Below are positions 43,145 through 53,170 of a stretch of 64,000 nucleotides of DNA, one piece after another. Every line of letters starts with the position of its first letter. Position 1 is the first letter of the stretch. This stretch comes from an uncultured Halomonas sp. (lineage in GTDB: Bacteria; Pseudomonadota; Gammaproteobacteria; Pseudomonadales; Halomonadaceae), in assembly GCF_947493865.1 (NCBI RefSeq), contig NZ_CANLTC010000006.1, forward strand, positions 62,001 through 126,000, given 5' to 3'. The position numbers and the translations under genes are program-made. Below the pieces are notes generated by a model. The model had not been told where the DNA came from. It worked only from the letters and a program-made list of their open reading frames with translations, and made no database searches.

Positions 43145-44329
43145 ATGCGGGTCTATCTGGTAGCCGGCGAGCTGTCCGGTGACATTCTCGGCGCCGGCTT
43201 GATGCGGGCCCTCAAGGCTCGCCAGAAGGATATCGAGTTTCGTGGTATCGGCGGCCCGCGCATGATCGCCGAGGGCCTCGAAAGCCTCTACCCGCTGGAA
43301 ACCCTGTCGGTGATGGGGCTGGTCGAGGTGTTCAAGCATTTGCCTGAACTCATCAAGGTACGGCGCCATCTCAGGCGCGACGCCCTGGCCTGGCGACCGG
43401 ATGTGATGATCGGCATCGACGCGCCGGATTTCAATCTGGGGCTCGAGCGCCAGTTGCGCGAGGCCGGCATTCCCACCGTGCATTACGTCAGCCCCTCGGT
43501 ATGGGCCTGGCGCCAAGGACGAGTCAAGAAGATCGCCCGGTCGGTGGATGCCATCCTGACCTTCCTGCCCTTTGAAGCAGCGTTCTACGAACGCCATCAG
43601 GTACCGGTCGCCTTCGTCGGGCATCCATTGGCTGACGACATGCCGCTGGTCAACGAGCGCGACGCGACACGCCGCGCGCTGGGGTTGAGCCTGGAGGCGC
43701 CGCTGCTGGTCATTCTTCCCGGCTCCCGAGCCAACGAGATTCGCTTTCTGGGGGCGACCTTTTGTGATGCCGCTGAACGCCTGTGCCAGCGTGTCGAGGA
43801 GTTGCAACTGGTGATTCCGGCGGCCTCCGCCCAGCGCCGCGAGGAGCTGGAAACGCTGCTGAACGACTACCCGCAGTTGAGTCACCGCACCCATTTATTG
43901 GATGGCCAATCCCGGGAGGCCATGATCGCAAGCGACGCCGTGCTGCTGGCCTCCGGCACGGCGGCCCTGGAGGCGATGCTGTGCCATCGGCCCATGGTGG
44001 TGGCCTACAAGATGGCTCCAATGACTCACTGGCTGGCGCAATATCTGGTCAAGACCGAGTGGATCTCGCTGCCCAATCTGATCGCCCGGGAAACCCTGGT
44101 ACCCGAGCTGATTCAACAGGCAGCGACACCGGAGGCGATTGCCGATCACCTGGCCGTATGGTTCAAGGACGCGGAGGCTCGTGAGGCATTGGAAAAACGC
44201 TTCGCGACGATGCATGCTTCCCTTCAGCGTGGCGCCAGCCAACGGGCTGCGGAGGCGGTGATTGCGGTGGCCGATAGACGCCCCCTCCCTGCGCAGGTGC
44301 TGCCCCAGGCGTTAGAGAACAACTCATGA
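43145..44329 (+). CDS. lpxB: Lipid-A-disaccharide synthase
   Basis: Condenses UDP-2,3-diacylglucosamine with lipid X. A family 19 glycosyltransferase of 394 residues with [47 protein letters not shown] and [11 protein letters not shown]. The repeat element leaves only five bases before the ATG, so the ribosome binding site (CCCTCTAAG) is poor and partly supplied by the repeat end. Its stop overlaps the rnhB start. Confidence 0.95.
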   Translation: MRVYLVAGELSGDILGAGLMRALKARQKDIEFRGIGGPRMIAEGLESLYPLETLSVMGLVEVFKHLPELIKVRRHLRRDALAWRPDVMIGIDAPDFNLGLERQLREAGIPTVHYVSPSVWAWRQGRVKKIARSVDAILTFLPFEAAFYERHQVPVAFVGHPLADDMPLVNERDATRRALGLSLEAPLLVILPGSRANEIRFLGATFCDAAERLCQRVEELQLVIPAASAQRREELETLLNDYPQLSHRTHLLDGQSREAMIASDAVLLASGTAALEAMLCHRPMVVAYKMAPMTHWLAQYLVKTEWISLPNLIARETLVPELIQQAATPEAIADHLAVWFKDAEAREALEKRFATMHASLQRGASQRAAEAVIAVADRRPLPAQVLPQALENNS

Positions 44330-44991
44330 CCACCGAGACGAATCGAACGGCCATGAATGCATCGGTCAAGCAGAAACGCAGCGCTGCCAAGACGTATCCT
44401 CCCCTGGTCATCGACTATAGAGGCGAACGCCTGGCCGGCGTCGATGAGGTCGGTCGCGGTCCCCTGGTGGGGGCAGTCGTCGCCGCGGCAGTGATTCTCG
44501 ACCCGCGGCGACCCATCACGGGGCTCGGTGACTCCAAGGCGCTCACCGAAAAACGCCGCCTGGCCCTGGACGCAGAGATCCGCAGCCAGGCGTTGGCCTT
44601 TGCGGTAGCAGAGGCATCTCCCGCGGAAATCGATGAGCTCAATATCTACCATGCGACGCATCTGGCCATGCGCCGAGCCATCGACGCCTTGGGAGTGGCT
44701 GCCGAGTACCTGCTGGTGGACGGCAATCGCCTGCCCGGGCATCATGTTCCGGGGCAGGCAGTGGTCAAGGGCGATGCCCGCCATCCGGCAATCGGCGCCG
44801 CGTCGATTCTGGCCAAGGTGGCTCGGGATGCGCAGATGGTTGCACTCGATGAACGCTTTCCTGAGTATGGGTTTGCACGCCACAAGGGTTATCCGACGCC
44901 TGAACACCTGACGGCCCTGGCCCGGCTTGGGCCACTGCCGGAACATCGTCGTTCCTTTGCGCCGGTGAGAAGGCTGCTCGATATTCTTTAG
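44326..44991 (+). CDS. rnhB: Ribonuclease HII
   Basis: Removes RNA from RNA-DNA hybrids and single ribonucleotides from DNA. The catalytic Asp-Glu pair is in [10 protein letters not shown]; other motifs are [11 protein letters not shown] and [12 protein letters not shown]. At 221 residues it has an N-terminal extension of about 25 residues, rich in Thr and Lys, relative to E. coli (198); an in-frame ATG at codon 10 would shorten it. ATG 44326 overlaps the lpxB stop (ATGA), which favours the long form. Confidence 0.93.
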   Translation: MTTETNRTAMNASVKQKRSAAKTYPPLVIDYRGERLAGVDEVGRGPLVGAVVAAAVILDPRRPITGLGDSKALTEKRRLALDAEIRSQALAFAVAEASPAEIDELNIYHATHLAMRRAIDALGVAAEYLLVDGNRLPGHHVPGQAVVKGDARHPAIGAASILAKVARDAQMVALDERFPEYGFARHKGYPTPEHLTALARLGPLPEHRRSFAPVRRLLDIL

Positions 44992-45044
44992 GCGCAGCGA
45001 TAAATAGACCGCGTCGATTTCATGCTTTGCAACGAGTCCGATTT

Positions 45045-48000
45045 ATGACTACCCCCTTCGTCCATCTTCGCGTGCACAGCGAATACTCCCTTGTCGATGG
45101 CCTGGTGCGCCTGAAACCCCTGGTCAAGGCGACCGCCGAAACCGGCATGCCGGCAGTCACCGTCACCGACGAGGCCAACCTGTTCGGCTTGGTCAAGGTC
45201 TACAAGGCGGCTCAGGGGGCCGGTCTCAAGCCGATCATCGGCGCCGATCTGTGGCTCGAGAACCCTCACGATGCGGATCATCCTTACCGGCTGACCCTGC
45301 TGGCGATGGATGACGAAGGCTATCGCAACCTCACCGAACTGATCTCGCGCGGCTGGATGGAAGGCCAGCGCCAGGGGTTGGCGATCTTGAAGAAGGCCTG
45401 GGTGTTCGAGCAAAGCGCAGGGCTTATCGTGCTTTCCGGTGCCCGGGAAGGCGAGATCGGCCGTTTTCTGCTGGCCGGTCACGAACAGGACGCCGAAACA
45501 CTGCTCGGTGAATGGCAAGCGCATTTCCCGGAGCGTTTCTATCTGGAGCTGCAGCGCACCGGCCGCCAGTATGACGAAGAGTGCGTGCATCTGTCGGTAG
45601 CCCTGGCGGCTCGCACCGATACGCCGGTGGTGGCCACCAACGATGTGCGCTTTATTTCGCGGGAAGACTACTGGGCCCATGAGACCCGGGTCGCCATCGG
45701 GGAAGGCAAGGCCCTGGACGATCCACGCCGGGAGAAGCGTTACAGCGAGGAGCAGTATCTCAAGAGCCCGGCGGAGATGGCGGAGCTTTTCGCCGATATT
45801 CCCGAGGCCCTGGAAAACAGCGTGATGATCGCGGCGCGCTGCAATGTCGAGGTGCGCCTGGGCGAGATATTCCTGCCGGAGTTCCCTATTCCGGGCGGCA
45901 TGTCCCTGGATGAATACTTTCGCAAGGTATCCCATGACGGCTTGACCGAACGCCTCGATCAGCTCTTCGAAGGGCCCAATGCCATCTACGCCGGTCGCAA
46001 TCGCGCCGAACACGAACCTGCCTACCGCGAGCGTCTGGATTTCGAGCTCGACATCATCATCAAGATGGGCTTTCCGGGGTACTTCCTGATCGTCATGGAT
46101 TTCATCCAGTGGGCCAAGGACAACGACGTACCGGTGGGGCCGGGCCGGGGCTCCGGTGCCGGTTCGCTGGTGGCCTACGCTCAGAAGATCACCGATCTCG
46201 ACCCCCTGGAATACGACCTGCTGTTCGAGCGTTTCCTGAATCCGGAGCGGGTCTCGATGCCGGATTTTGACGTCGACTTCTGCATGGAGAAGCGCGACAG
46301 CGTCATCGACTACGTCGCCGAGCGCTATGGCCGCGACGCGGTCTCCCAGATCGTCACCTTCGGCACCATGGCCGCCAAGGCGGTGGTGCGGGATGTGGCC
46401 CGCGCCCAGGGCAAGCCCTATTCGCTGGGGGACAAGCTTTCCAAGCTGATCCCCTTCGAGGTCGGCATGACCCTGGCCAAGGCCCATGAGCAGGAAGAGG
46501 CCTTGCGGGATTACCTGACCGGCGACGAGGAAGCCCAGGAAATCTGGGACATGGCGCTCAAGCTCGAAGGTATCACCCGGGGTACCGGCAAGCACGCCGG
46601 GGGCGTGGTCATCGCCCCGACCAAGCTCACCGACTTTTCGCCGCTTTTATGCGACGAGGAGGGCAACGGTCTGGTGGTGCAGTTCGACAAGAACGACGTC
46701 GAGGAGGCAGGGCTGGTCAAGTTCGACTTCCTCGGCCTGCGCACCCTGACCATCATCGACTGGGCCCTGGAGATGGTCGATACGGCGCGGGCTCGGGACG
46801 GCGTGGGGCCGCTGGATATCACCAGCATCCCGCTGGACGATGCACCGACCTTCGCCATGCTCAAGAAGGCCGAGACCACCGCGGTCTTCCAGCTCGAATC
46901 CCGCGGTATGAAGGAGCTGATCAAGCGCCTGCTGCCGGACTCCCTGGAGGACATGATCGCCCTGGTGGCGCTGTTCCGCCCGGGGCCGCTGCAGTCCGGC
47001 ATGGTCGATGACTTCATCAACCGCAAGCACGGTCGCGCCGAGCTGTCCTATCCGCACCCGGACTACCAGCACGACTGGCTCAAGCCGGTGCTCGAGCCCA
47101 CCTACGGCGTCATCCTCTATCAAGAGCAGGTGATGCAGATCGCCCAGGTGCTGGCGGGCTACAGCCTGGGCCAGGCGGACATGCTGCGCCGGGCGATGGG
47201 CAAGAAGAAGTCCGAGGAGATGGCCAAGCAGCGTGCCGGCTTCCTGGAAGGCTGCGCCGCCAACGGCATCGAGGAGAATCTCGCCGGCAATATCTTCGAC
47301 CTGGTGGAGAAGTTCGCCGGTTACGGTTTCAACAAGTCCCACTCCGCGGCTTACGGACTGGTCTCCTACCAGACCGCCTGGCTCAAGACGCATTACCCGG
47401 GGCCCTTCATGGCAGCGGTGTTGTCCACGGAAATGGACAACCTGGACAAGGTGGTGCCGCTGATCGAGGAGTGCCGCAATCTGGGTCTGACGGTGACACC
47501 GCCGGACGTCAACATGGGCAGCTACAAGTTCACCGTCGATACCGAGGGCCGGGTGGTCTATGGGCTGGGTGCGATTCGTGGGGTCGGCGAAGGGCCGATT
47601 GGCGCCATCGTCGAGACTCGCAGCCAAGGCGGCGAGTTCGCCGACCTGTTCGATTTCTGTCGCCGCGTCGATGCCAAGCGTTTGAACAAGCGAACGCTGG
47701 AAGCACTGATTCGCTCCGGAGCCTTGGATAATCTGGGGCCATCCCGGGCAGTGCTGACCGCAGCCCAGGAAGATGCGCTCAAGGCCGCTGCGCAAAGCTC
47801 GACCAATGCGAGCCTGGGGATGGTCGACATGTTCGGCGAGGCCTTCGCCGAACCCGAGGTTGGTGATGGCTATCAGGCCTATCGCAATGCCCGCGAGTGG
47901 AGCGACAAGCAGCGCCTGGCCGGCGAGAAGGACACGCTTGGGCTCTATTTGACCGGGCATCCCATCGATGAATACGAAGCCGAGCTTGCCCGCTTCGTCT

Positions 48001-48548
48001 CGACCCGTATCCGCGATCTCAAGCCGTCCCGTGAGCCGCAGCGCGTCGCCGGGCTGGTGGTGGCGATGCGCACCATGAAGTCCAAGCGCGGCGACACCAT
48101 GGCCTTCGTTACTCTGGATGATCGTACCGGGCGCATCGAGGCCTCGCTGTTCGGTGAGATGTTCGATCAGGTACGCGGCTCCCTGGCGCCGGATCAGGTA
48201 TTGATCGTCGAGGGTGAGGTGCAAAGTGATGATTTTTCCGGCGGGCTTCGCCTGCGGGGCAAGGATATTACCTTGATGGTGGATGCCCGGGCCCGTTATG
48301 GGGAGGCGCTGGAGCTCTCCGTGGATGGGCGACGTCTCAACGGGCGTTTCATTTCCAGTCTGCGGGGCAGCCTCGACCCTTGGCGAAACGATGCTGGGCT
48401 GCCGGTACGGGTTCGGTATTGCAACGCCGAGGCCAGCGGCTGGCTGGAATTGGGAAGCGACTGGAAAGTATCGCCCGCGGACGAGCTGATGATCGCGCTA
48501 CGGGAGGTCGAAGGGCAAGACGGAGTACGTCTGAAATACCGGGGATGA
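45045..48548 (+). CDS. dnaE: DNA polymerase III alpha subunit
   Basis: Catalytic subunit of the replicative polymerase. The 1167 residues start with a PHP domain (FVHLRVHSEYSLVDGL), then the C-family polymerase palm with PDFDVDFCME (catalytic aspartates) and GPGRGSGAGSLVAYA, fingers, the helix-hairpin-helix region and a C-terminal OB fold (VAGLVVAMRTMKSKRGDTMA). ATG 45045 gives the family N-terminus MTTPFVHLRVHSEYS. Order lpxB-rnhB-dnaE-accA is the classical macromolecular synthesis cluster. Confidence 0.97.
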   Translation: MTTPFVHLRVHSEYSLVDGLVRLKPLVKATAETGMPAVTVTDEANLFGLVKVYKAAQGAGLKPIIGADLWLENPHDADHPYRLTLLAMDDEGYRNLTELISRGWMEGQRQGLAILKKAWVFEQSAGLIVLSGAREGEIGRFLLAGHEQDAETLLGEWQAHFPERFYLELQRTGRQYDEECVHLSVALAARTDTPVVATNDVRFISREDYWAHETRVAIGEGKALDDPRREKRYSEEQYLKSPAEMAELFADIPEALENSVMIAARCNVEVRLGEIFLPEFPIPGGMSLDEYFRKVSHDGLTERLDQLFEGPNAIYAGRNRAEHEPAYRERLDFELDIIIKMGFPGYFLIVMDFIQWAKDNDVPVGPGRGSGAGSLVAYAQKITDLDPLEYDLLFERFLNPERVSMPDFDVDFCMEKRDSVIDYVAERYGRDAVSQIVTFGTMAAKAVVRDVARAQGKPYSLGDKLSKLIPFEVGMTLAKAHEQEEALRDYLTGDEEAQEIWDMALKLEGITRGTGKHAGGVVIAPTKLTDFSPLLCDEEGNGLVVQFDKNDVEEAGLVKFDFLGLRTLTIIDWALEMVDTARARDGVGPLDITSIPLDDAPTFAMLKKAETTAVFQLESRGMKELIKRLLPDSLEDMIALVALFRPGPLQSGMVDDFINRKHGRAELSYPHPDYQHDWLKPVLEPTYGVILYQEQVMQIAQVLAGYSLGQADMLRRAMGKKKSEEMAKQRAGFLEGCAANGIEENLAGNIFDLVEKFAGYGFNKSHSAAYGLVSYQTAWLKTHYPGPFMAAVLSTEMDNLDKVVPLIEECRNLGLTVTPPDVNMGSYKFTVDTEGRVVYGLGAIRGVGEGPIGAIVETRSQGGEFADLFDFCRRVDAKRLNKRTLEALIRSGALDNLGPSRAVLTAAQEDALKAAAQSSTNASLGMVDMFGEAFAEPEVGDGYQAYRNAREWSDKQRLAGEKDTLGLYLTGHPIDEYEAELARFVSTRIRDLKPSREPQRVAGLVVAMRTMKSKRGDTMAFVTLDDRTGRIEASLFGEMFDQVRGSLAPDQVLIVEGEVQSDDFSGGLRLRGKDITLMVDARARYGEALELSVDGRRLNGRFISSLRGSLDPWRNDAGLPVRVRYCNAEASGWLELGSDWKVSPADELMIALREVEGQDGVRLKYRG

Positions 48549-48610
48549 TTCTTGGGTCATGCCTGTGTCTTGCGTGATCGAATCAAGGTGCGATAATGCG
48601 CACCTACAGC

Positions 48611-48684
48611 GAGTCATATAACTGTATAACTCTATAAGCAGCTAGTCATATGTATAGGTGTATGAGTTTACGTTTATATGACTC
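48611..48684. promoter_or_regulatory. AT-rich repeat region upstream of accA
   Basis: An 11-bp inverted repeat GAGTCATATAA (48611-48621) / TTATATGACTC (48674-48684) brackets AT-rich DNA. Overlapping its left arm are three 8-base units TATAACTG, TATAACTC and TATAAGCA (48617-48640). This contrasts sharply with the GC-rich surroundings and probably holds the accA promoter and a regulator site. The regulator is unknown. Confidence 0.5.
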
Positions 48685-48728
48685 ACAGCCAATGATACCG
48701 GCTGCCTATTTCAACAAGCAGATGTGCC

Positions 48729-49682
48729 ATGAATCCCAACTATCTGGATTTCGAACAGCCGATCGCCGAATTGCAGGCCAAGATTGAAGAGCTGCGGCTG
48801 GTCGGTAATGACAGCAAGATCAATATCAGCGACGAGATTTCACGGCTCGAAGAGAAGAGCAAGAAACTCACCGAGTCGATTTTTCGCGACCTGACCGCCT
48901 GGCAGGTATCACAACTGTCGCGACATCCGCAGCGTCCTTATACCCTCGATTACCTCGAGACCATCTTCAGCGATTTCGACGAGCTGCATGGTGATCGTCA
49001 TTTCGCCGATGACGCCGCCATCGTGGGCGGGGTCGCGCGGCTGGATGACAGGCCGGTGATGGTCATCGGCCATCAGAAAGGTCGTACTGTGCGCGACAAG
49101 GTGAGTCGCAACTTCGGCATGCCGCGGCCAGAGGGTTATCGCAAGGCCTGCCGCCTGATGGAAATGGCCGAACGTTTCAGGATGCCGGTGCTGACCTTCA
49201 TCGATACACCCGGGGCCTATCCCGGTATCGGCGCCGAAGAGCGCGGCCAGTCCGAAGCAATCGCCTATAACCTGGCCGTCATGTCACGGCTGAAGACGCC
49301 CATCGTCTCAACCGTCGTCGGCGAGGGGGGCTCTGGTGGTGCCTTGGCCATCGGTGTGTGCGATGAACTCATGATGCTGCAATATTCGACCTACTCGGTT
49401 ATCTCCCCGGAGGGGTGTGCCTCGATTCTGTGGAAGAGTGCCGAAAAGGCTTCCGATGCGGCTCAGGCCATGGGTATCACCGCCGAACGCCTCAAGGAGC
49501 TGGGCTTTGTCGATACATTGATCGACGAGCCGCTGGGAGGCGCCCATCGCTATCCACAGGTCATTGCGGAACGAGTGAAAGAAGGGCTTCTGGCAAGCCT
49601 GGAGCGATTGCAGGGAATGGAGACAGAGGCATTGCTCGAGCGCCGGTATGAGCGTCTGATGAGCTACGGCGCACCAGGCTAA
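48729..49682 (+). CDS. accA: Acetyl-CoA carboxylase carboxyltransferase subunit alpha
   Basis: With AccD transfers CO2 from biotin to acetyl-CoA, the first step of fatty acid synthesis. The 317 residues have the family length and the signatures [50 protein letters not shown] and [12 protein letters not shown]. It is the last gene of the dnaE block, but the AT-rich upstream region suggests its own promoter. Confidence 0.97.
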   Translation: MNPNYLDFEQPIAELQAKIEELRLVGNDSKINISDEISRLEEKSKKLTESIFRDLTAWQVSQLSRHPQRPYTLDYLETIFSDFDELHGDRHFADDAAIVGGVARLDDRPVMVIGHQKGRTVRDKVSRNFGMPRPEGYRKACRLMEMAERFRMPVLTFIDTPGAYPGIGAEERGQSEAIAYNLAVMSRLKTPIVSTVVGEGGSGGALAIGVCDELMMLQYSTYSVISPEGCASILWKSAEKASDAAQAMGITAERLKELGFVDTLIDEPLGGAHRYPQVIAERVKEGLLASLERLQGMETEALLERRYERLMSYGAPG

Positions 49683-49717
49683 CGACCCTTTCTGCGCTCG
49701 CCTTTCTGTACTCAATC

Positions 49718-49824
49718 GTGCAGTGTTAAAAACCGGCTGGTGCGCCAGCCCGGTCGAAATGCTCATTTACTAAAGTAAACTCCGCCTTCTCACCGGTTTT
49801 TGCCTTGCCTGACCATCGCTCGAA
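49718..49824. repeat. Dispersed hairpin repeat, copy 3 (3' of accA)
   Basis: A shorter, degenerate copy. Middle stem AAAAACCGG (49728-49736) pairs perfectly with CCGGTTTTT (49793-49801). Apex TTTAC (49766-49770) pairs with GTAAA (49775-49779) within the family core GCTCATTTAC...GTAAACTCCGCC. An additional palindrome CTGGTGCGCCAG lies at 49737-49748. Outer arms are not clear. The rest of the 259-base accA-tilS gap shows no gene. Confidence 0.7.
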
Positions 49825-49941
49825 GCGGGTCCGATCGCTTATCAGCAAGGTTTGCAATTGCTTGCGACACCGCTATCTCGATCAGGTTGTTTTTGTTGAA
49901 CCGCTCGAAGCCTGTCCTGGGCTTGGAGAACTGCCTTTCCC

Positions 49942-51219
49942 ATGACCCCTGATTCCTTGATCGCCAATGCGCTTGTGCAGTCACCTCCAGGCAAGCCCGT
50001 CTGGGTGGCGCTTTCTGGCGGGCTGGATTCCTGCCTGCTGCTGACATTGGCGGCGCGTGCCGCCCATCGGTTTCCTCGTCCCCTTTACGCCGTACACGTC
50101 AATCATGGCCTGCAGCCCGCGGCCATCGAGTTCGAGCGGCATTGTCGCAGGCTGTGCGGGCGTCTAAGCGTACCGCTATTCGTTGAAAAAGTGCTGGTTG
50201 AAGCGAGAGGCCAGGGTGTTGAGGCGGCGGCGCGAGAAGCACGCTACCGGGCGTTTGCCCGGCGAGTCAGGGCAGGTGAGTGGCTGTGGCTGGCCCAGCA
50301 CGCGGACGACCAGGCTGAAACGCTGCTGCTTGCCGCGCTGCGAGGCAGCGGTATTAGAGGCCTTGCCGGCATGCCGGAAAGACGTGAGTGGGAGGATAGG
50401 ACGGTGCTGCGACCCTTGCTGGACTGCCCCCGCGATGTTCTCGAAGAACAGGCACGGGCACTGGGGGTCGAGTGGATCGAAGATCCCACCAATGCAGACA
50501 TCACCTTTGATCGTAACTATCTGCGTCGCCAGGTCATGCCGGCACTGGCATCCCGTTGGCCCGGGGCTTCCCGTCAGCTATCTCAGAGCGCGCGCTTGAG
50601 CGGCGAGGCCGATTCGCTGCTCGATGATCTGGCGGCGCTGGATCTGCATGCGGTAGGCGACACGCCTCACTGTCTCCAGATCAAACCGCTGCGTGAGCTG
50701 TCCGAACCGCGACAGCGATTGCTGATTCGCCATGCTTGTCAACGCCTCGGCCTACCGACGCCTCCGCTGGCGCGTTTACAGACGTTGCTTGCCCAGCTCA
50801 ATGCCCGCCAGGATGCACAAATGAAGGTCGAATGGCCCGGCGCAGAAGCGCGCCGCTGGCGCGACAAGCTCTATCTCCAGATACCGATGGGGGCGTTGCC
50901 GCCGATGGATTGGCAGTGTGAATGGGACGGTCGTGCCGGATTGATGACGCCGGTCGGGCGCGTCGAGCAGACCCTTGGGCGCGGTGATGAGGCATTCGAT
51001 GGCCTGCTGACATTGACCTTGCGTAGAGGCGGAGAGGCGTTGACGATTGCCGGGCGGGGTCGACGAGACGTCAAGCGACTGCTTCAGGAAGCAGCCATTC
51101 CTCCCTGGCAACGCCCGCAGCGGTTACTGGCCTGGCACGATGGCACGCTGGTGGCGGTGCTGGGTATTGCCACTGCGCCAGGCTGGCAACAAACCGATCA
51201 CACCGCTTCGGTGAGTTGA
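49942..51219 (+). CDS. tilS: tRNA(Ile)-lysidine synthase
   Basis: Converts C34 of the minor tRNA-Ile anticodon to lysidine so that AUA is read correctly. The 425 residues have the N-type ATP pyrophosphatase P-loop SGGLDSCLLL, VHVNHGL, AQHADDQAETLLLAALRGSG and the C-terminal tRNA-binding domains. It converges with ppx, and the two coding regions overlap by 22 bases at their 3' ends, leaving no room for a terminator between them. Confidence 0.94.
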   Translation: MTPDSLIANALVQSPPGKPVWVALSGGLDSCLLLTLAARAAHRFPRPLYAVHVNHGLQPAAIEFERHCRRLCGRLSVPLFVEKVLVEARGQGVEAAAREARYRAFARRVRAGEWLWLAQHADDQAETLLLAALRGSGIRGLAGMPERREWEDRTVLRPLLDCPRDVLEEQARALGVEWIEDPTNADITFDRNYLRRQVMPALASRWPGASRQLSQSARLSGEADSLLDDLAALDLHAVGDTPHCLQIKPLRELSEPRQRLLIRHACQRLGLPTPPLARLQTLLAQLNARQDAQMKVEWPGAEARRWRDKLYLQIPMGALPPMDWQCEWDGRAGLMTPVGRVEQTLGRGDEAFDGLLTLTLRRGGEALTIAGRGRRDVKRLLQEAAIPPWQRPQRLLAWHDGTLVAVLGIATAPGWQQTDHTASVS

Positions 51220-52727
51220 CCGACTTCCAGCACGAAGCCTGCAGTCTTTTGATAGCGGCTTTCCTGGCGGAGGTCGTCGAGAAGCAGCGTGCGCTCCATC
51301 AACGCATCGGATAATGAAAGATGCAGGGCTTCTCCTTCGGCGTGCAAGGTGAAGCCCTGGAAGGGATGTTCTGGACGTGAGTGATTGAGAATTACCGCCA
51401 GGCGCAACAGACGCGACAGCCTGGCGTAGCGCAAGCGGATCGAGGCAGGCTGGGCCGCAAGTTCCTTGTGCGGAAATTTACGCCGATGGGCGAGAACCAG
51501 GAAAGCCAGCGCCCGCTGCTCTGGGCGCGAGAAGCCGGGCAGATCCGAGTTTTCGATCAGGTAGGCGCCGTGGCGATGAAACTTGCTGTGAGACACGGCT
51601 AACCCCAGCTCATGTAGCCAGGCGCCCCAGGTCAGGAATTGATGTTGCACGTCTCCAAGCTGCCAAGTCTCGCGTACCTGATCGAAGGCGGTCGTGGCGC
51701 TGCTTGCTACGTTGGCTGCTTGGCGGGTGTCGACGGAATAACGCCGCTGTAGTCCGTGTAGCGTCTTGAGACGGGAGTCTTCAGGGGTATTGCGGCCCAC
51801 CACGTCGTAGAGCACGCCTTCCCGCAAGGCACCATCCGCATAGCGCATGCAGGTCAGATCGAAGGCTTCGAAAATCGCGCACAAGATGGCCAGGCCCGCC
51901 GGAAAGACCTTGGCACGATCTTCTTTCAATCCTTCCATGGCGACCTTGTCGAGCCGCTTTTGCTTGATGACCTTGTCACGCAAGGCGCGCAGTCCCTCCA
52001 CGCGAATCAACCCTTCCGGACTATCGCCGCTGGCATTGAGAATCGATGCGATTGCCTTGATCGTACCGCTCGAGCCAACCGGGTCGGACCAGCCGAGCTC
52101 AAGATAGGGGCGACGAATATTGGCCAATTCGGAGAGGGCGGCCAGCTCGGCCTGGCGAAAATGCCTCTCGGTGATATCACCCTCGCTGAAAAAGCGACGC
52201 GTATAGGTGACACAGCCCATATGCAGGCTTTCCAATGCCAGGGGATCGAAACGCTCACCGATGATGAGTTCCGTCGAGCCCCCCCCGATATCCACGATCA
52301 ACCGCTTGCCGTAGACATCCGCCAGGGCGTGAGCCGCACCGAGATAGATCAAGCGGGCTTCCTCACGTCCCGCAATGATCTCGATCTCGTGCCCGAGCAA
52401 TGCTTCGGCCTGCTCGATCAAGACATGGCTATTATGAGCGGAACGCAGGGCATTGGTGCCGACGATGCGCAAGTCGGGCGAGGCAATATCTTCGATATAG
52501 GAGACGAAACGGGTCAGGCAATCAAGCGCACGCTGTATGGCGGCTTCACTGAGATTACCGTTATCATCGATACCGGCGGCCAGTTGTACCTTCTCGCCCA
52601 GCTTGGCGACGACTTGCAATTGATCATTCTGATAATTGGCAACTAACAGATGAAAGCTATTGGAGCCTAGATCGATGGCTGCCAGACGTCGTAGCTGCCT
52701 TGCGTCGGCCTGGGGCGTCCTGCTCAT
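51198..52727 (-). CDS. ppx: Exopolyphosphatase (Ppx/GppA family)
   Basis: Degrades polyphosphate processively, or pppGpp in GppA. The 509 residues consist of an actin-like ATPase-fold core (AAIDLGSNSFHLLVA, LIVDIGGGSTELIIGE) and a C-terminal HD-like domain (WLHELGLAVSHSKFHRHGAYLIENS). Length fits Ppx (E. coli 513) better than GppA (494). ppk1, the polyphosphate synthase, lies 7 kb away on the same strand but is not in the same operon. Confidence 0.9.
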   Translation of the reverse strand: MSRTPQADARQLRRLAAIDLGSNSFHLLVANYQNDQLQVVAKLGEKVQLAAGIDDNGNLSEAAIQRALDCLTRFVSYIEDIASPDLRIVGTNALRSAHNSHVLIEQAEALLGHEIEIIAGREEARLIYLGAAHALADVYGKRLIVDIGGGSTELIIGERFDPLALESLHMGCVTYTRRFFSEGDITERHFRQAELAALSELANIRRPYLELGWSDPVGSSGTIKAIASILNASGDSPEGLIRVEGLRALRDKVIKQKRLDKVAMEGLKEDRAKVFPAGLAILCAIFEAFDLTCMRYADGALREGVLYDVVGRNTPEDSRLKTLHGLQRRYSVDTRQAANVASSATTAFDQVRETWQLGDVQHQFLTWGAWLHELGLAVSHSKFHRHGAYLIENSDLPGFSRPEQRALAFLVLAHRRKFPHKELAAQPASIRLRYARLSRLLRLAVILNHSRPEHPFQGFTLHAEGEALHLSLSDALMERTLLLDDLRQESRYQKTAGFVLEVGQLTEAV

Positions 52728-52837
52728 GAGTTGTCCCTATGTGATGATGGTGTCAGGTTGCTGGGCTGCATGGAGCTTGTCAATTATGCACGAGCATCGT
52801 TCAATGACACTGCGCAATAAAAAAGGCAATACCGAGT

Positions 52838-53170
52838 ATGGAAAAGACGAGCAATGCTCTGGAATGGCTTTCCGAGACGGCTCTGGATGATGTACTGACG
52901 CTCCCTGGCGCTACTCTCGTGGTGTTTACGGCCGATTGGTGCGCGCCTTGCCAGGCCTTGATGCCACGTCTGGATAGAGTGGTCGGACGGCAGGTGGCAC
53001 AATGTCGTTGTTATCTCGTCGATATCGATCGCTACCCGGAAGCGACACTCAAATACAATGTACGCGGCATGCCTACGCTGCTACTGTTCGTCGATGGCGA
53101 CCTGGAAGCATCCAGGGTGGGGGCCATAAGCGAAGAACAGCTCGAGGCCTTGATCGCTTCAATACATTGA
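52838..53170 (+). CDS. trxA: Thioredoxin
   Basis: A 110-residue thioredoxin-fold protein with the active site W34-C35-A-P-C38, Ala replacing the Gly of the standard WCGPC, and the cis-proline P79 in RGMPTLLLF. Two extra cysteines lie at 56 and 58. The position upstream of rho is the classical trxA locus of gammaproteobacteria. The altered active site and moderate sequence divergence leave room for a specialised thioredoxin rather than the general one. It is divergent from ppx. Confidence 0.85.
   Translation: MEKTSNALEWLSETALDDVLTLPGATLVVFTADWCAPCQALMPRLDRVVGRQVAQCRCYLVDIDRYPEATLKYNVRGMPTLLLFVDGDLEASRVGAISEEQLEALIASIH

Noticed and set aside
44988-48224. Very long open frames (over 500 codons) antisense to dnaE, and similar ones antisense to bamA (38958-40367), acnA (18717-20006), algC (3185-4114) and maeA (16011-17213)
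   Set aside because: Each covers a well-recognised gene in a GC-rich genome where third-position GC bias suppresses stop codons on the opposite strand. Their translations are His/Gln/Gly-rich and resemble no protein family, and they lack ribosome binding sites.
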